The notes beneath the pieces were generated by a model. It was not told where the DNA came from. It did not search any database and saw only the letters and a list, made by a program, of their open reading frames with translations. This document shows positions 48,234 through 61,426 of a stretch of 64,000 bases of DNA, in pieces. The position numbers were made by a program, and so were the translations under genes. The stretch is from Acanthosoma haemorrhoidale (lineage: Eukaryota; Arthropoda; Insecta; Hemiptera; Acanthosomatidae), in the NCBI GenBank assembly GCA_930367205.1, contig CAKNEZ010000002.1, forward strand, positions 1,708,343 to 1,772,342, read 5' to 3'. How positions within the stretch are numbered: the first letter of the stretch is position 1; every line of letters starts with the position of its first letter.

Positions 48234-50851
48234 ATTACCAAGTTTTAAATTTTAACGTTGATGGTCTCCTGACCAAAATAGATGAGGTAGAAGTGCTGCT
48301 AGCGCTCTACCGACCAGATATTGTAGTTTTGACAGACACTAGGGTATCTGCACAATCGTTCCACATTAAAGGTTATTCAACTGCCATTGAAAGGGTTAAC
48401 GGATATGGAGGCGTTCTAATTGCAATACGCCTTGGTATCAATTGGAAGAAAGTGGCTTCACCACTGACTACAACTGATCCCAAGCTTCACCACTTAACAG
48501 TTAAGGTAAATTTGGGGAGACCCATTTACCTTACCGCTCTATACAGGAGACCGTACGCATCTCTCCAGGAGTACTCAGCCCTGCTACACGCATGTTCGCA
48601 GAGATCTAACCACTGGGTGGTAGGAGATCTCAATGCGAGACACACGATGTGGTATAACATCGCAACAAACATGGCTGGGAGACTCCTGTTGAGAACGCCG
48701 TTTACGGTCGTTCACCCCCAGACTTTTACTTTTCGACATAGAAGTAACCCGCAGGCTACTTCAACGATTGACTTACTACTGACAAAACAACCCCACCGTA
48801 TCACTAGTTGCACCGCCCTTGACTTTATTACGTCTGACCACAGGCCAGTACTGTATGCAGTGGATGGTAAAGTGGCGACCCTTCGCCCCACGAGATACGA
48901 CTACCGTCGTGCTGACTGGGATCTGTATCGGTCGCAAATTTACCATAACCTGCATACGGTGCCAGTTCTCCGCACGAAAGAGGAAGTAGATCTTCAACTT
49001 ACTTTCATAACTGATGTGATCATAGACGCAGCAAACACTGCGATCCCGAAGTACACTCCCATGCCACCGTCTCTGCGACCACCTCCAGACCACATTCTTA
49101 AAATTATTGCCTTGCGCCATACTTGGAAGAATAGATGGTACAGGACGAGAGATCAGCAAGCCAAGGTCGTTGTGAATTCTCTCACAACGCAAATCCGGGG
49201 CTTGATGAAACTCTGGAAAACAGCCCAGTGGCATGAGAAACTTCGTAGCACTCACGGAGATCACAGAAAGTTTTGGAAGCTGTTGAAGACTACAAAAGGC
49301 AAGACAGCCACTGTCCGTCTTCACGAAGGCGACAATGTTCTGACTGCTGAGCAACAGGCAACAAAACTGGCCGACCACTACGCTAGGGATATTTCGGCTA
49401 GGACGGGATACTACCACATGCCTCCTCCGGTAGATGCTGAACAGAACCACATGTTTGTATCACCGAAGCAGCTCAAGGCGATTCTTCGCCGGTGTCAGGG
49501 AAACCGAGCACCAGGGCACGACGGGATACAAACAGTGCTGCTCAAACAAATGCCGAGGAGAGGGATAGTACAACTAGCAAACTTATACAACTCTTGTATA
49601 AGATTGCGGTACTTTCCTGACACATGGAAACAAGCCATCTTGTTTCCATTACTAAAGCCAGCCAAAAGTGGAGATCACCCAGCCGACTACCGCCCGATCA
49701 GTCTGCTACCACAGATGGGGAAAATCTTTGAGAAAATTCTTTTGAATTATCTCAAAGATTACTGCTCGGAAAATGATATCATTCCGCCAGAGCAGACTGG
49801 ATTCCAATCCAGTATGAGCGCAGAGCACCCCCTTCTGAAGGTGCAGTCAGAAGTTAGCCATAACATGAATAGAAACATAGCCACGGCTATGATTTCCATT
49901 GATTGCACCCAAGCATTCGACTCGGTGTCTCACGGGACACTGTGTCAAATGCTCTGCGACCGGGAATGCCCGGAACAACTATATTCAATTCTGGCTAGCT
50001 TCCTGAAAAACAGATCGCTGCGGGTGCGGGTGGGTGATAGCTTCTCCGAAGCTGTGCCACTTACCTGTGGAGTACCCCAAGGCGCCGTCTTATCCCCTGT
50101 ACTATTCAACGTATACACGTCTGAGATTGTCGGAGCCCGCTACAAAAATACCACAGTTACTGCTTTCGCAGATGACATAGCGGTGTACAGCAGCAGCATG
50201 AGTGCCAAGGTAGCTCTAAGACAGGCTGAAGCAGCCTGTAACCAGATCAGTGAGAGATTGGGGAGACTCAATATCTCTGTAAACGCGGGTAAGACTGACT
50301 GTGCAATTTTCTCTTTTCAAAAGGGAAAAAGCCCGCTCCCTACTAGTTACATAGTAGGAACGAAGCAAAATTCACCAGCCAACGACCTAGTATATCTGGG
50401 AATTAAAATGGACAGACACCTCCATTTTAGTAACCATTTTGCGAAGAAGTTGAAGCATACACGCATGAAGTCTTACCGGCTTACGCACTTATTGACTTCC
50501 CCCAATCTATCACTGCGTCTCAAGCTACTGATTTACAAGAGCATACTCAGGCCTACTCTGCTGTATGGTGCACCGCTATTTCGTTATCTGACGTATACGA
50601 CAGCTAAGAAACTCCAACAATTCCAAAACGGTATACTGATGAAAGTGGTCAGAGGTACTTCATTCGAGCAGCGACGGAACAGTGAGCTGCATGAGATATT
50701 TGAGCTGCCTACGGTGGATGAATTCATCCAGCGTAGACATATCAAATTTTTCGACTCATTACAATATTTGACAAACCCAGTGTTTAACACTATAACCCCC
50801 GCTCCGTTCCCCCAACGATGGCAGGACGCTGTCGCGGCTGGAACACTCTAG
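48227..50851 (+). CDS. Retrotransposon ORF2, endonuclease-reverse transcriptase
   Basis: An 874-aa protein that nicks target DNA and reverse-transcribes element RNA from the nick. The APE-type endonuclease spans about 1-210: N10 in the first motif, D37 where most families have Glu, GDLNA with D134 and N136, TID with D182, and SDH at 203-205. The reverse transcriptase spans about 460-740: DYRPISLL, SIDCTQAFD (D559, D565), CGVPQGAVLSP, FADD (D649, D650) and LVYLGIKM. The C-terminal part has the LIYKSILRPTLLYG stretch common in jockey-type proteins. There is no RNase H domain, as expected for this clade. Length is close to the usual ~900 aa, with no stop or frameshift. The start overlaps the ORF1 stop in ATGGTAG, in the -1 frame, so translation probably depends on termination and restart. 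Confidence 0.94.
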   Translation: MVDYQVLNFNVDGLLTKIDEVEVLLALYRPDIVVLTDTRVSAQSFHIKGYSTAIERVNGYGGVLIAIRLGINWKKVASPLTTTDPKLHHLTVKVNLGRPIYLTALYRRPYASLQEYSALLHACSQRSNHWVVGDLNARHTMWYNIATNMAGRLLLRTPFTVVHPQTFTFRHRSNPQATSTIDLLLTKQPHRITSCTALDFITSDHRPVLYAVDGKVATLRPTRYDYRRADWDLYRSQIYHNLHTVPVLRTKEEVDLQLTFITDVIIDAANTAIPKYTPMPPSLRPPPDHILKIIALRHTWKNRWYRTRDQQAKVVVNSLTTQIRGLMKLWKTAQWHEKLRSTHGDHRKFWKLLKTTKGKTATVRLHEGDNVLTAEQQATKLADHYARDISARTGYYHMPPPVDAEQNHMFVSPKQLKAILRRCQGNRAPGHDGIQTVLLKQMPRRGIVQLANLYNSCIRLRYFPDTWKQAILFPLLKPAKSGDHPADYRPISLLPQMGKIFEKILLNYLKDYCSENDIIPPEQTGFQSSMSAEHPLLKVQSEVSHNMNRNIATAMISIDCTQAFDSVSHGTLCQMLCDRECPEQLYSILASFLKNRSLRVRVGDSFSEAVPLTCGVPQGAVLSPVLFNVYTSEIVGARYKNTTVTAFADDIAVYSSSMSAKVALRQAEAACNQISERLGRLNISVNAGKTDCAIFSFQKGKSPLPTSYIVGTKQNSPANDLVYLGIKMDRHLHFSNHFAKKLKHTRMKSYRLTHLLTSPNLSLRLKLLIYKSILRPTLLYGAPLFRYLTYTTAKKLQQFQNGILMKVVRGTSFEQRRNSELHEIFELPTVDEFIQRRHIKFFDSLQYLTNPVFNTITPAPFPQRWQDAVAAGTL

Positions 50852-51152
50852 TCCTAGGTTCTAGGTAGAGATTTAGTTTGTTGTGTTTTGTTTAGTTGTT
50901 TTGTTTTGTTCCTAGTGTTTAGTGTTGGTGTTGGTGACAAAAAGAAGGTGAGCCTCATCACCTAGTGTTGTATAAGAACGATGAACTTTTAACAACAATA
51001 AAAATTTTATTATATTATGCACTCCGCCAAATGCATGTAAATGCAGAAAGAGGAAAAATATGTAATCCAATTATTTTATTATTTATTTTCTGTACATTGT
51101 ATTATTTTATTGAGGTTTTGAAATAAAAAAAAAAAAAAAAAAAAAAAAAAAA
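50852..51152 (+). terminator. Retrotransposon 3'UTR, poly(A) signals and A tail
   Basis: About 270 bp of AT-rich 3'UTR. A T/G-rich stretch (TTTAGTTGTTTTGTTTTG) comes first, then a hairpin GGTGA-GCCTCA-TCACC at 50947-50962. AATAAA occurs at 50997-51002 and again at 51122-51127, fused to 28 A at 51125-51152. The second signal abutting the tail is usual for jockey-type elements. The hairpin is a candidate site for recognition by the element's own reverse transcriptase; this is inferred. Confidence 0.8.
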
Positions 51153-51164
51153 CGGATTGCCATA
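51153..51164 (+). repeat. Target-site duplication, right copy
   Basis: CGGATTGCCATA directly after the A tail, continuing into ACGAACCGGACC of the repeat unit. This is typical of target-primed reverse transcription. Confidence 0.95.
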
Positions 51165-53568
51165 ACGAACCGGACCGTCACTTGGAACACTACTCTCTAT
51201 TCTCTCTCTGCACTGGCTTTGCAACTTTATTGAAACCGTGGTCTTCTCATTGAACTACTTCTGCATCTTTCTCTCCTTACCTCGCTATCTTTTAGTCCGG
51301 CGTTGTCAGACCAGACCCCAAATTTTTCTATTGGGAATCTCTGCCTTCGTCTGGCTAGAACTAGCATCTCCTTAGGAGAGACCTCTCCCTCGTGGACAAT
51401 AGTTGCCCAGGCCCTACAAACTTACCTCGTAGCGTTTCCTACCAGTCTGCTTTTCTCCGGTTCACACTCGCATTTGGGATCCACACGGTTTTTGCCTACC
51501 CTTAGAAACCGAGTGTGAATTCGTGGTCATTCCGAGAGCACATAAACTACCTATAAACCTACCCTGTACCTCTTCTCCGGAACATAGTGATTTGTAGGGG
51601 CACACACGTTCTAAAGATCTTATAGAGTCAGATCTAAGTGAATTGAACCTGCCTGCCGATTAGGTTGGCAGCCAGGGTGAAAGACCACAGGTTCCCCAGA
51701 TTTATCTCTTATCGGGCGCTCGCCGGACGGTGGCTAAGAGGTTGTGGTGACCCTAGCCCACGGCGGGCGTCTCCTCCCCACCTTGGGGATCCTCAAATCC
51801 GATAACGCCCGACCAAGATGAAGATATACATATTTAGTCATATTGTAGAATATATAGCTCGTAAAATTCTATTTAAACCAAGTTATTCAAATGGCAAACA
51901 ACATCTCTGGCTCAACACATTCATGCAATTATCCATAGAAATTGAAGTAGCATGGCCTATAGATATACTGTGGATGCCTCGTTATTATAACTCCAAAAAC
52001 TGGCCAGCAATCACGCCTCGAGTCAGCTCATCATCACCTATTAAACATCCATTCTGTCCGTACTGCTACTACATTGCATTAAGTTAGTCGCGGAGCCAGG
52101 GTTAGAGCTCTCTGCGAGCCCTGATTCAGTTTCGAATCATTATTGCCGCGTTTAAAATTCGGGAAATCCTAAAAATTTTTATGATCTATATTGGCAATTT
52201 TATTTTAGGATAGGAGGGGGGCCGTTCTCATAGCGCAATTAAAAATATCTTTTTTAAATAACTTTAAAAATTATCTAATATTGAAGGATTCAAATATCTT
52301 GTAACTATATAAATGCATTGTTGAAAAGAAAATCTCCTAGCAATACAAAAAAAAATTAAATTAACTTAGCGTTTTGCTGGCCTTGGAGAAACTACGCCCA
52401 TATGATTAGCAGAATATTCCTCGTAAAGACGTAATTTAATACACTACTCATATATGAATCCACGTTTATTGGCAATGCACGAAAAGAGCTGACTGTTGTT
52501 CCTCAATCCTACTCTATTATCAGATATTCCTTTGGATCGCTACATTACTTAACATATTCAAACACAAATGCCTGCTTAAAACCCCCCTCCAGAATCCACA
52601 ATACATTCTAACCGATAGGCCGCCTTAATTCGTTTAAGACTTTATGGAACATCCATGACAAAAGCATTCCGAACCTCTACCCAAAGAGGATCGAAGATTA
52701 ATTTAACAGTAGGGCTCAACAAGGTATCGGGTGGTTTGTTTATGGAAACCACCCTTTGCCTGTTGGGCGAAGCCTAAAAGGCAACGAGTCCACGGTTGTG
52801 CCTCCTGGGCGGACATGGAAACCAACCGATATTACAAAAAGACTTATTTTTGAAAAGTTTTACATTTTATTTAAGTAAGGTGTAAGACTGTCTAAAACCT
52901 CAAAAAAATGTGCAACATATTGTTTCATTTTTTTTATGAATCCTTTGAATTATATTCATTTTACGTACATAACTTTGGTTTCTTTCAATGATAGTAAGTA
53001 TTATAACAAAGTAAAGGCTGGATCAATCAGAGGAAGTGATATATCTTCCGAAAATACTTAAAGAACATTAATATATTCAGTCCTCATTTGATATCTATAC
53101 ATTTGTTTTTTTATTCATTAGTGATTTCTTCCTGGAATACATTTAATTTTTCTACCTAACGGGTCCTACAAATGTTGAGACGACTAAAGGCCCAATGTAA
53201 TTAAGGTATAGTCAAAGGACCCATAGATTGTTGGTGGCAACAAAAAAATTGAGGAATTTGGGTCAGCTTAAAATTGCCCTTCGCCAGTAAGGCTTTAGCT
53301 ATACTAAAACTAAATACATCGTAATATGAGTTGGCTATCTTTTCAATTCACAATTGGCTACAGTACATTACTAAGAAGTATGTTACTGTGGTTTTCATTG
53401 AGCAACAGCAACATTGATAAGCAATTATTTATTATAAGCAATTATCCATTGCACGCAAACGTTTTTTTTTGTCCCAGAGATCGATTACATCACCTACATT
53501 CGATAATTCACTAACTGAAACTAAAAATTCGCAATCAACAAAAAAAAAGTCTTCATTGATTCTTTATA

Positions 53569-56189
53569 AGATTGTTGTGGCCACCTCTTAATTATAAATA
53601 ATTAAATGTTCCCCTCTTCTCGAATCATATTATACCTGTCTATGTTTCCATATTGGTTGTTAATAAAGATTATGACGTCAGTGAGTGTAGGGGGGGGGGA
53701 GCTAGTGTGGTGGGGGCCCATCCCGACTTCTTCTAGCCACCTGGTGGCCCGGCTATATAAGCAGTGGGAGTAGACCGGATTGCCATAACGAACCGGACCG
53801 TTACTTGGAACACTACTCTCTATTCTCTCTCTGCACTGGCTTTGCAACTTTATTGAAACCGTGGTCTTCTCATTGAACTACTTCTGCATCTTTCTCTCCT
53901 TACCTCGCTATCTTTTAGTCCGGCGTTGTCAGACCAGACCCCAAATTTTTCTATTGGGAATCTCTGCCTTCGTCTGGCTAGAACTAGCATCTCCTTAGGA
54001 GAGACCTCTCCCTCGTGGACAATAGTTGCCCAGGCCCTACAAACTTACCTCGTAGCGTTTCCTACCAGTCTGCTTTTCTCCGGTTCACACTCGCATTTGG
54101 GATCCACACGGTTTTTGCCTACCCTTAGAAACCGAGTGTGAATTCGTGGTCATTCCGAGAGCACATAAACTACCTATAAACCTACCCTGTACCTCTTCTC
54201 CGGAACATAGTGCTTTGTAGGGGCACACACGTTCTAAAGATCTTATAGAGTCAGATCTAAGTGAATTGAACCTGCCTGCCGATTAGGTTGGCAGCCAGGG
54301 TGAAAGACCACAGGTTCCCCAGATTTATCTCTTATTGGGCGCTCGCCGGACGGCGGCTAAGAGGTTGTGGTGACCCTAGCCCACGGCGGGCGTCTCCTCC
54401 CCACCTTGGGGATCCTCAAATCCGATAACGCCCGACCAAGATGAAGATATACATATTTAGTCATATTGTAGAATATATAGCTCGTAAAATTCTATTTAAA
54501 CCAAGTTATTCAAATGGCAAACAACATCTCTGGCTCAACACATTCATGCAATTATCCATAGAAATTGAAGTAGCATGGCCTGTAGATATACTGCGGATGC
54601 CTCGTTATTATAACTCCAAAAACTGGCCAGCAATCACGCCTCGAGTCAGCTCATCATCACCTATTAAACCTCCATTCTGTCCGTACTGCTACTACATTGC
54701 ATTAAGTTAGTCGCGGAGCCAGGGTTAGAGCTCTCTGCGAACACTGATTCAGTTTCGAATCATTATTGTCGCGTTTAAAATTCGGGAAATCCTAAAAATT
54801 TTTATGATCTATATTGGCAATTTTATTTTAGGATAGGAGGGGGGCCGTTCTCATAGCGCAATTAAAAATATCTTTTTTAAATAACTTTAAAAATTATCTA
54901 ATATTGAAGGATTCAAATATCTTGTAACTATATAAATGCATTGTTGAAAAGAAAATCTCCTAGCAATACAAAAAAAAATTAAATTAATTTAGCGTTTTGC
55001 TGGCCTTGGAGAAACTACGCCCATATGATTAGCAGAATATTCCTCGTAAAGACGTAATTTAATACACTACTCATATATGAATCCACGTTTATTGGCAATG
55101 CACGAAAAGAGCTGACTGTTGTTCCTCAATCCTACTCTATTATCAGATATTCCTTTGGATCGCTACATTACTTAACATATTCAAACACAAATGCCTGCTT
55201 AAAACCCCCCTCCAGAATCCACAATACATTCTAACCGATAGGCCGCCTTAATTCGTTTAAGACTTTATGGAACATCCATGAGAAAAGCATTCCGAACCTC
55301 TACCCAAAGAGGATCGAAGATTAATTTAACAGTAGGGCTCAATAAGGTATCGGGTGGTTTGTTTATGGAAACCACCCTTTGCCTGTTGGGCGAAGCCTAA
55401 AAGGCAACGAGTCCACGGTTGTGCCTCCTGGGCGGACATGGAAACCAACGATATTACAAAAAGACTCATTTTTGAAAAGTTTTACATTTTATTTAAGTAA
55501 GGTGTAAGACTGTCTAAAACCTCAAAAAAATGTGCAACATATTGTTTCATTTTTTTATGAATCCTTTGAATTATATTCATTTTACGATCATAACTTTGGT
55601 TTCTTTCAATGATAGTAAGTATTATAACAAAGTAACGGCTGGATCAATCAGAAGAAGTGATATATCTTCCGAAAATACTTAAAGAACATTAATATATTCA
55701 GTCCTCATATGATATCTATACATTTGTTTTATTATTCATTAGTGATTTCTTCCTGGAACACATTTAATTTATCTACCTAACGGGTCCTACAAATATTGAG
55801 ACGACTAAAGGCCCAATGTAATTGAAGTATAGTCAAAGGACCCATAGATTGTTGTTGGCAACAAAAAAAGTGAGGAATTTGGGTCAGCTTAAAATTGCCC
55901 TTCGCCAGTAAGGCTTTAGCTATACTAAAACTAAATACATCGTAATATGAGTTGGCTATCTTTTCAATTCACAATTGGCTACAGTACATTACTAAGAAGT
56001 ATGTTACTGTGGTTTTCATTGAGCAACAGCAACATTGATAAGCAATTATTTATTATAAGCAATTATCCATTGCACGCAAACGTTTTTTTTTGTCCCAGAG
56101 ATCGATTACATCACCTACATTCGATAATTCACTAACTGAAACTAAAAATTCGCAATCAACAAAAAAAAAGTCTACATTGATTCTTTATA
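53569..56189 (+). repeat. Repeat unit 20
   Basis: 2,621-bp unit. TATATAAG at 53754-53761, G10 run. Private TTTCCATATTGG and CCGTTACTTGG. It shares CTAGAACTAGC with unit 19 and its last third with units 17 and 21-23. Confidence 0.95.
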
Positions 56190-58808
56190 AGATTGTTGTG
56201 GCCACCTCTTAATTATAAATAATTAAATGTTCCCCTCTTCTCGAATCATATTATACCTGTCTATGTTTCAATATTGGTTGTTAATAAAGATTATGACGTC
56301 AGTGAGTGTAGGGGGGGGAGCTAGTGTGGTGGGGGCCCATCCCGACTTCTTCTAGCCACCTGGTGGCCCGGCTATATAAGCAGTGGGAGTAGACCGGATT
56401 GCCATAACGAACCGGACCGTCACTTGGAACACTACTCTCTATTCTCTCTCTACACTGGCTTTGCAACTTTATTGAAACCGTGGTCTTCTCATTGAACTAC
56501 TTCTGCATCTTTCTCTCCTTACCTCGCTATCTTTTAGTCCGGCGTTGTCAGACCAGACCCCAAATTTTCCTATTGGGAATCTCTGCCTTCGTCTGGCTAA
56601 AACTAGCATCTCCTTAGGAGAGACCTCTCCCTCGTGGACAATAGTTGCCCAGGCCCTACAAACTTACCTCGTAGCGTTTCCTACCAGTCTGCTTTTCTCC
56701 GGTTCACACTCGCATTTGGGATCCACACGGTTTTTGCCTACCCTTAGAAACCGAGTGTGAATTCGTGGTCATTCCGAGAGCACATAAACTACCTATAAAC
56801 CTACCCTGTACCTCTTCTCCGGAACATAGTGATTTGTAGGGGCACACACGTTCTAAAGATCTTATAGAGTCAGATCTAAGTGAATTGAACCTGCCTGCCG
56901 ATTAGGTTGGCAGCCAGGGTGAAAGACCACAGGTTCCCCAGATTTATCTCTTATTGGGCGCTCGCCGGACGGCGGCTAAGAGGTTGTGGTGACCCTAGCC
57001 CACGGCGGGCGTCTCCTCCCCACCTTGGGGATCCTCAAATCCGATAACGCCCGACCAAGATGAAGATATACATATTTAGTCATATTGTAGAATATATAGC
57101 TCGTAAAATTCTATTTAAACCAAGTTATTCAAATGGCAAACAACATCTCTGGCTCAACACATTCATGCAATTATCCATAGAAATTGAAGTAGCATGGCCT
57201 GTAGATATACTGCGGATGCCTCGTTATTATAACTCCAAAAACTGGCCAGCAATCACGCCTCGAGTCAGCTCATCATCACCTATTAAACCTCCATTCTGTC
57301 CGTACTGCTACTACATTGCATTAAGTTAGTCGCGGAGCCAGGGTTAGAGCTCTCTGCGAACACTGATTCAGTTTCGAATCATTATTGTCGCGTTTAAATT
57401 TCGGGAAATCCTAAAAATTTTTATGATCTATATTGGCAATTTTATTTTAGGATAGGAGGGGGGCCGTTCTCATAGCGCAATTAAAAATATCTTTTTTAAA
57501 TAACTTTAAAAATTATCTAATATTGAAGGATTCAAATATCTTGTAACTATATAAATGCATTGTTGAAAAGAAAATCTCCTAGCAATACAAAAAAAAATTA
57601 AATTAATTTAGCGTTTTGCTGGCCTTGGAGAAACTACGCCCATATGATTAGCAGAATATTCCTCGTAAAGACGTAATTTAATACACTACTCATATATGAA
57701 TCCACGTTTATTGGCAATGCACGAAAAGAGCTGACTGTTGTTCCTCAATCCTACTCTATTATCAGATATTCCTTTGGATCGCTACATTACTTAACATATT
57801 CAAACACAAATGCCTGCTTAAAACCCCCCTCCAGAATCCACAATACATTCTAACCGATAGGCCGCCTTAATTCGTTTAAGACTTTATGGAACATCCATGA
57901 GAAAAGCATTCCGAACCTCTACCCAAAGAGGATCGAAGATTAATTTAACAGTAGGGCTCAATAAGGTATCGGGTGGTTTGTTTATGGAAACCACCCTTTG
58001 CCTGTTGGGCGAAGCCTAAAAGGCAACGAGTCCACGGTTGTGCCTCCTGGGCGGACATGGAAACCAACGATATTACAAAAAGACTTATTTTTGAAAAGTT
58101 TTACATTTTATTTAAGTAAGGTGTAAGACTGTCTAAAACCTCAAAAAAATGTGCAACATATTGTTTCATTTTTTTATGAATCCTTTGAATTATATTCATT
58201 TTACGATCATAACTTTGGTTTCTTTCAATGATAGTAAGTATTATAACAAAGTAACGGCTGGATCAATCAGAAGAAGTGATATATCTTCCGAAAATACTTA
58301 AAGAACATTAATATATTCAGTCCTCATTTGATATCTATACATTTGTTTTATTATTCATTAGTGATTTCTTCCTGGAACACATTTAATTTATCTACCTAAC
58401 GGGTCCTACAAATATTGAGACGACTAAAGGCCCAATGTAATTGAAGTATAGTCAAAGGACCCATAGATTGTTGTTGGCAACAAAAAAAGTGAGGAATTTG
58501 GGTCAGCTTAAGATTGCCCTTCGCCAGTAAGGCTTTAGCTATACTAAAACTAAATACATCGTAATATGAGTTGGCTATCTTTTCAATTCACAATTGGCTA
58601 CAGTACATTACTAAGAAGTATGTTACTGTGGTTTTCATTGAGCAACAGCAACATTGATAAGCAATTATTTATTATAAGCAATTATCCATTGCACGCAAAC
58701 GTTTTTTTTTGTCCCAGAGATCGATTACATCACCGACATTCGATAATTCACTAACTGAAACTAAAAATTCGCAATCAACAAAAAAAAAGTCTACATTGAT
58801 TCTTTATA
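56190..58808 (+). repeat. Repeat unit 21
   Basis: 2,619-bp unit. TATATAAG at 56373-56380, G8 run. Private CTCTCTACACTGG in the leader; its end reads GTCTACATTG, shared with the ends of units 20 and 22. Confidence 0.95.
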
Positions 58809-61426
58809 AGATTGTTGTGGCCACCTCTTAATTATAAATAATTAAATGTTCCCCTCTTCTCGAATCATATTATACCTGTCTATGTTTCAATATTGGTTGT
58901 TAATAAAGATTATGACGTCAGTGAGTGTAGGGGGGGAGCTAGTGTGGTGGGGGCCCATCCCGACTTCTTCTAGCCACCTGGTGGCCCGGCTATATAAGCA
59001 GTGGGAGTAGACCGGATTGCCATAACGAACCGGACCGTCACTTGGAACACTACTCTCTATTCTCTCCCTGCACTGGCTTTGCAACGTTATTGAAACCGTG
59101 GTCTTCTTATTGAACTACTTCTGCATCTTTCTCTCCTTACCTCGCTATCTTTTAGTCCGGCGTTGTCAGACCAGACCCCAAATTTTCCTATTGGGAATCT
59201 CTGCCTTCGTCTGGCTAAAACTAGCATCTCCTTAGGAGAGACCTCTCCCTCGTGGACAATAGTTGCCCAGGCCCTACAAACTTACCTCGTAGCGTTTCCT
59301 ACCGGTCTGCTTTTCTCCGGTTCACACTCGCATTTGGGATCCACACGGTTTTTGCCTACCCTTAGAAACCGAGTGTGAATTCGTGGTCATTCCGAGAGCA
59401 CATAAACTACCTATAAACCTACCCTGTACCTCTTCTCCGGAACATAGTGCTTTGTAGGGGCACACACGTTCTAAAGATCTTATAGAGTCAGATCTAAGTG
59501 AATTGAACCTGCCTGCCGATTAGGTTGGCAGCCAGGGTGAAAGACCACAGGTTCCCCAGATTTATCTCTTATTGGGCGCTCGCCGGACGGCGGCTAAGAG
59601 GTTGTGGTGACCCTAGCCCACGGCGGGCGTCTCCTCCCCACCTTGGGGATCCTCAAATCCGATAACGCCCGACCAAGATGAAGATATACATATTTAGTCA
59701 TATTGTAGAATATATAGCTCGTAAAATTCTATTTAAACCAAGTTATTCAAATGGCAAACAACATCTCTGGCTCAACACATTCATGCAATTATCCATAGAA
59801 ATTGAAGTAGCATGGCCTGTAGATATACTGCGGATGCCTCGTTATTCTAACTCCAAAAACTGGCCAGCAATCACGCCTCGAGTCAGCTCATCATCACCTA
59901 TTAAACCTCCATTCTGTCCGTACTGCTACTACATTGCATTAAGTTAGTCGCGGAGCCAGGGTTAGAGCTCTCTGCGAACACTGATTCAGTTTCGAATCAT
60001 TATTGTCGCGTTTAAATTTCGGGAAATCCTAAAAATTTTTATGATCTATATTGGCAATTTTATTTTAGGATAGGAGGGGGGCCGTTCTCATAGCGCAATT
60101 AAAAATATCTTTTTTAAATAACTTTAAAAATTATCTAATATTGAAGGATTCAAATATCTTGTAACTATATAAATGCATTGTTGAAAAGAAAATCTCCTAG
60201 CCATACAAAAAAAAATTAAATTAATTTAGCGTTTTGCTGGCCTTGGAGAAACTACGCCCATATGATTAGCAGAATATTCCTCGTAAAGACGTAATTTAAT
60301 ACACTACTCATATATGAATCCACGTTTATTGGCAATGCACGAAAAGAGCTGACTGTTGTTCCTCAATCCTACTCTATTATCAGATATTCCTTTGGATCGC
60401 TACATTACTTAACATATTCAAACACAAATGCCTGCTTAAAACCCCCCTCCAGAATCCACAATACATTCTAACCGATAGGCCGCCTTAATTCGTTTAAGAC
60501 TTTATGGAACATCCATGAGAAAAGCATTCCGAACCTCTACCCAAAGAGGATCGAAGATTAATTTAACAGTAGGGCTCAATAAGGTATCGAGTGGTTTGTT
60601 TATGGAAACCACCCTTTGCCTGTTGGGCGAAGCCTAAAAGGCAACGAGTCCACGGTTGTGCCTCCTGGGCGGACATGGAAACCAACGATATTACAAAAAG
60701 ACTTATTTTTGAAAAGTTTTACATTTTATTTAAGTAAGGTGTAAGACTGTCTAAAACCTCAAAAAAATGTGCAACATATTGTTTCATTTTTTTATGAATC
60801 CTTTGAATTATATTCATTTTACGATCATAACTTTGGTTTCTTTCAATGATAGTAAGTATTATAACAAAGTAACGGCTGGATCAATCAGAAGAAGTGATAT
60901 ATCTTCCGAAAATACTTAAAGAACATTAATATATTCAGTCCTCATTTGATATCTATACATTTGTTTTATTATTCATTAGTGATTTCTTCCTGGAACACAT
61001 TTAATTTATCTACCTAACGGGTCCTACAAATATTGAGACGACTAAAGGCCCAATGTAATTGAAGTATAGTCAAAGGACCCATAGATTGTTGTTGGCAACA
61101 AAAAAAGTGAGGAATTTGGGTCAGCTTAAAATTGCCCTTCGCCAGTAAGGCTTTAGCTATACTAAAACTAAATACATCGTAATATGAGTTGGCTATCTTT
61201 TCAATTCACAATTGGCTACAGTACATTACTAAGAAGTATGTTACTGTGGTTTTCATTGAGCAACAGCAACATTGATAAGCAATTATTTATTATAAGCAAT
61301 TATCCATTGCACGCAAACGTTTTTTTTTGTCCCAGAGATCGATTACATCACCTACATTCGATAATTCACTAACTGAAACTAAAAATTCGCAATCAACAAA
61401 AAAAAAGTCTACATTGATTCTTTATA
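58809..61426 (+). repeat. Repeat unit 22
   Basis: 2,618-bp unit. TATATAAG at 58991-58998, G7 run. Markers CTCTCCCTGCAC, CAACGTTATTG, ACCGGTCTGC and TTATTCTAACTCC are shared with unit 23 only. Confidence 0.95.

Larger units (their letters stand above)
46715..51152 (+). mobile_element. Full-length jockey-clade non-LTR retrotransposon
   Basis: A 4,438-bp element inserted in repeat unit 19. It has a 226-bp 5'UTR, ORF1 with three zinc knuckles, ORF2 with an APE-type endonuclease and reverse transcriptase, a 300-bp 3'UTR and a 28-A tail. It is flanked by a perfect 12-bp target-site duplication. The absence of LTRs and of an RNase H domain, plus the Gag-type knuckle spacings, fit the jockey clade of arthropods. 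Both ORFs are open and the tail is long and pure, which suggests a recent, possibly active copy. Clade placement is from motif recognition; a reverse-transcriptase phylogeny would settle it. Confidence 0.93.
46497..53568 (+). repeat. Repeat unit 19, interrupted by retrotransposon
   Basis: Split into 46497-46714 and 51153-53568. With the insert and one copy of the target duplication removed, the unit is about 2,622 bp. The left part has a G9-AGATAG promoter (TATATAAG at 46681-46688). The right part starts at the duplicated target and carries CTAGAACTAGC and AAACATCCATTCTGT. Confidence 0.95.

Noticed and set aside
48776..49450. 224-codon minus-strand ORF inside ORF2
   Set aside because: Antisense shadow of the reverse-transcriptase gene with no recognisable motif; other antisense ORFs at 46853-47599, 47963-48199 and 50584-50790 are rejected for the same reason.
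46715..51152. Site-specific element of the R1/R2 or telomeric type
   Set aside because: Only one of 23 units carries the insertion and the target is not rDNA or a telomere repeat; a single insertion cannot show site specificity.
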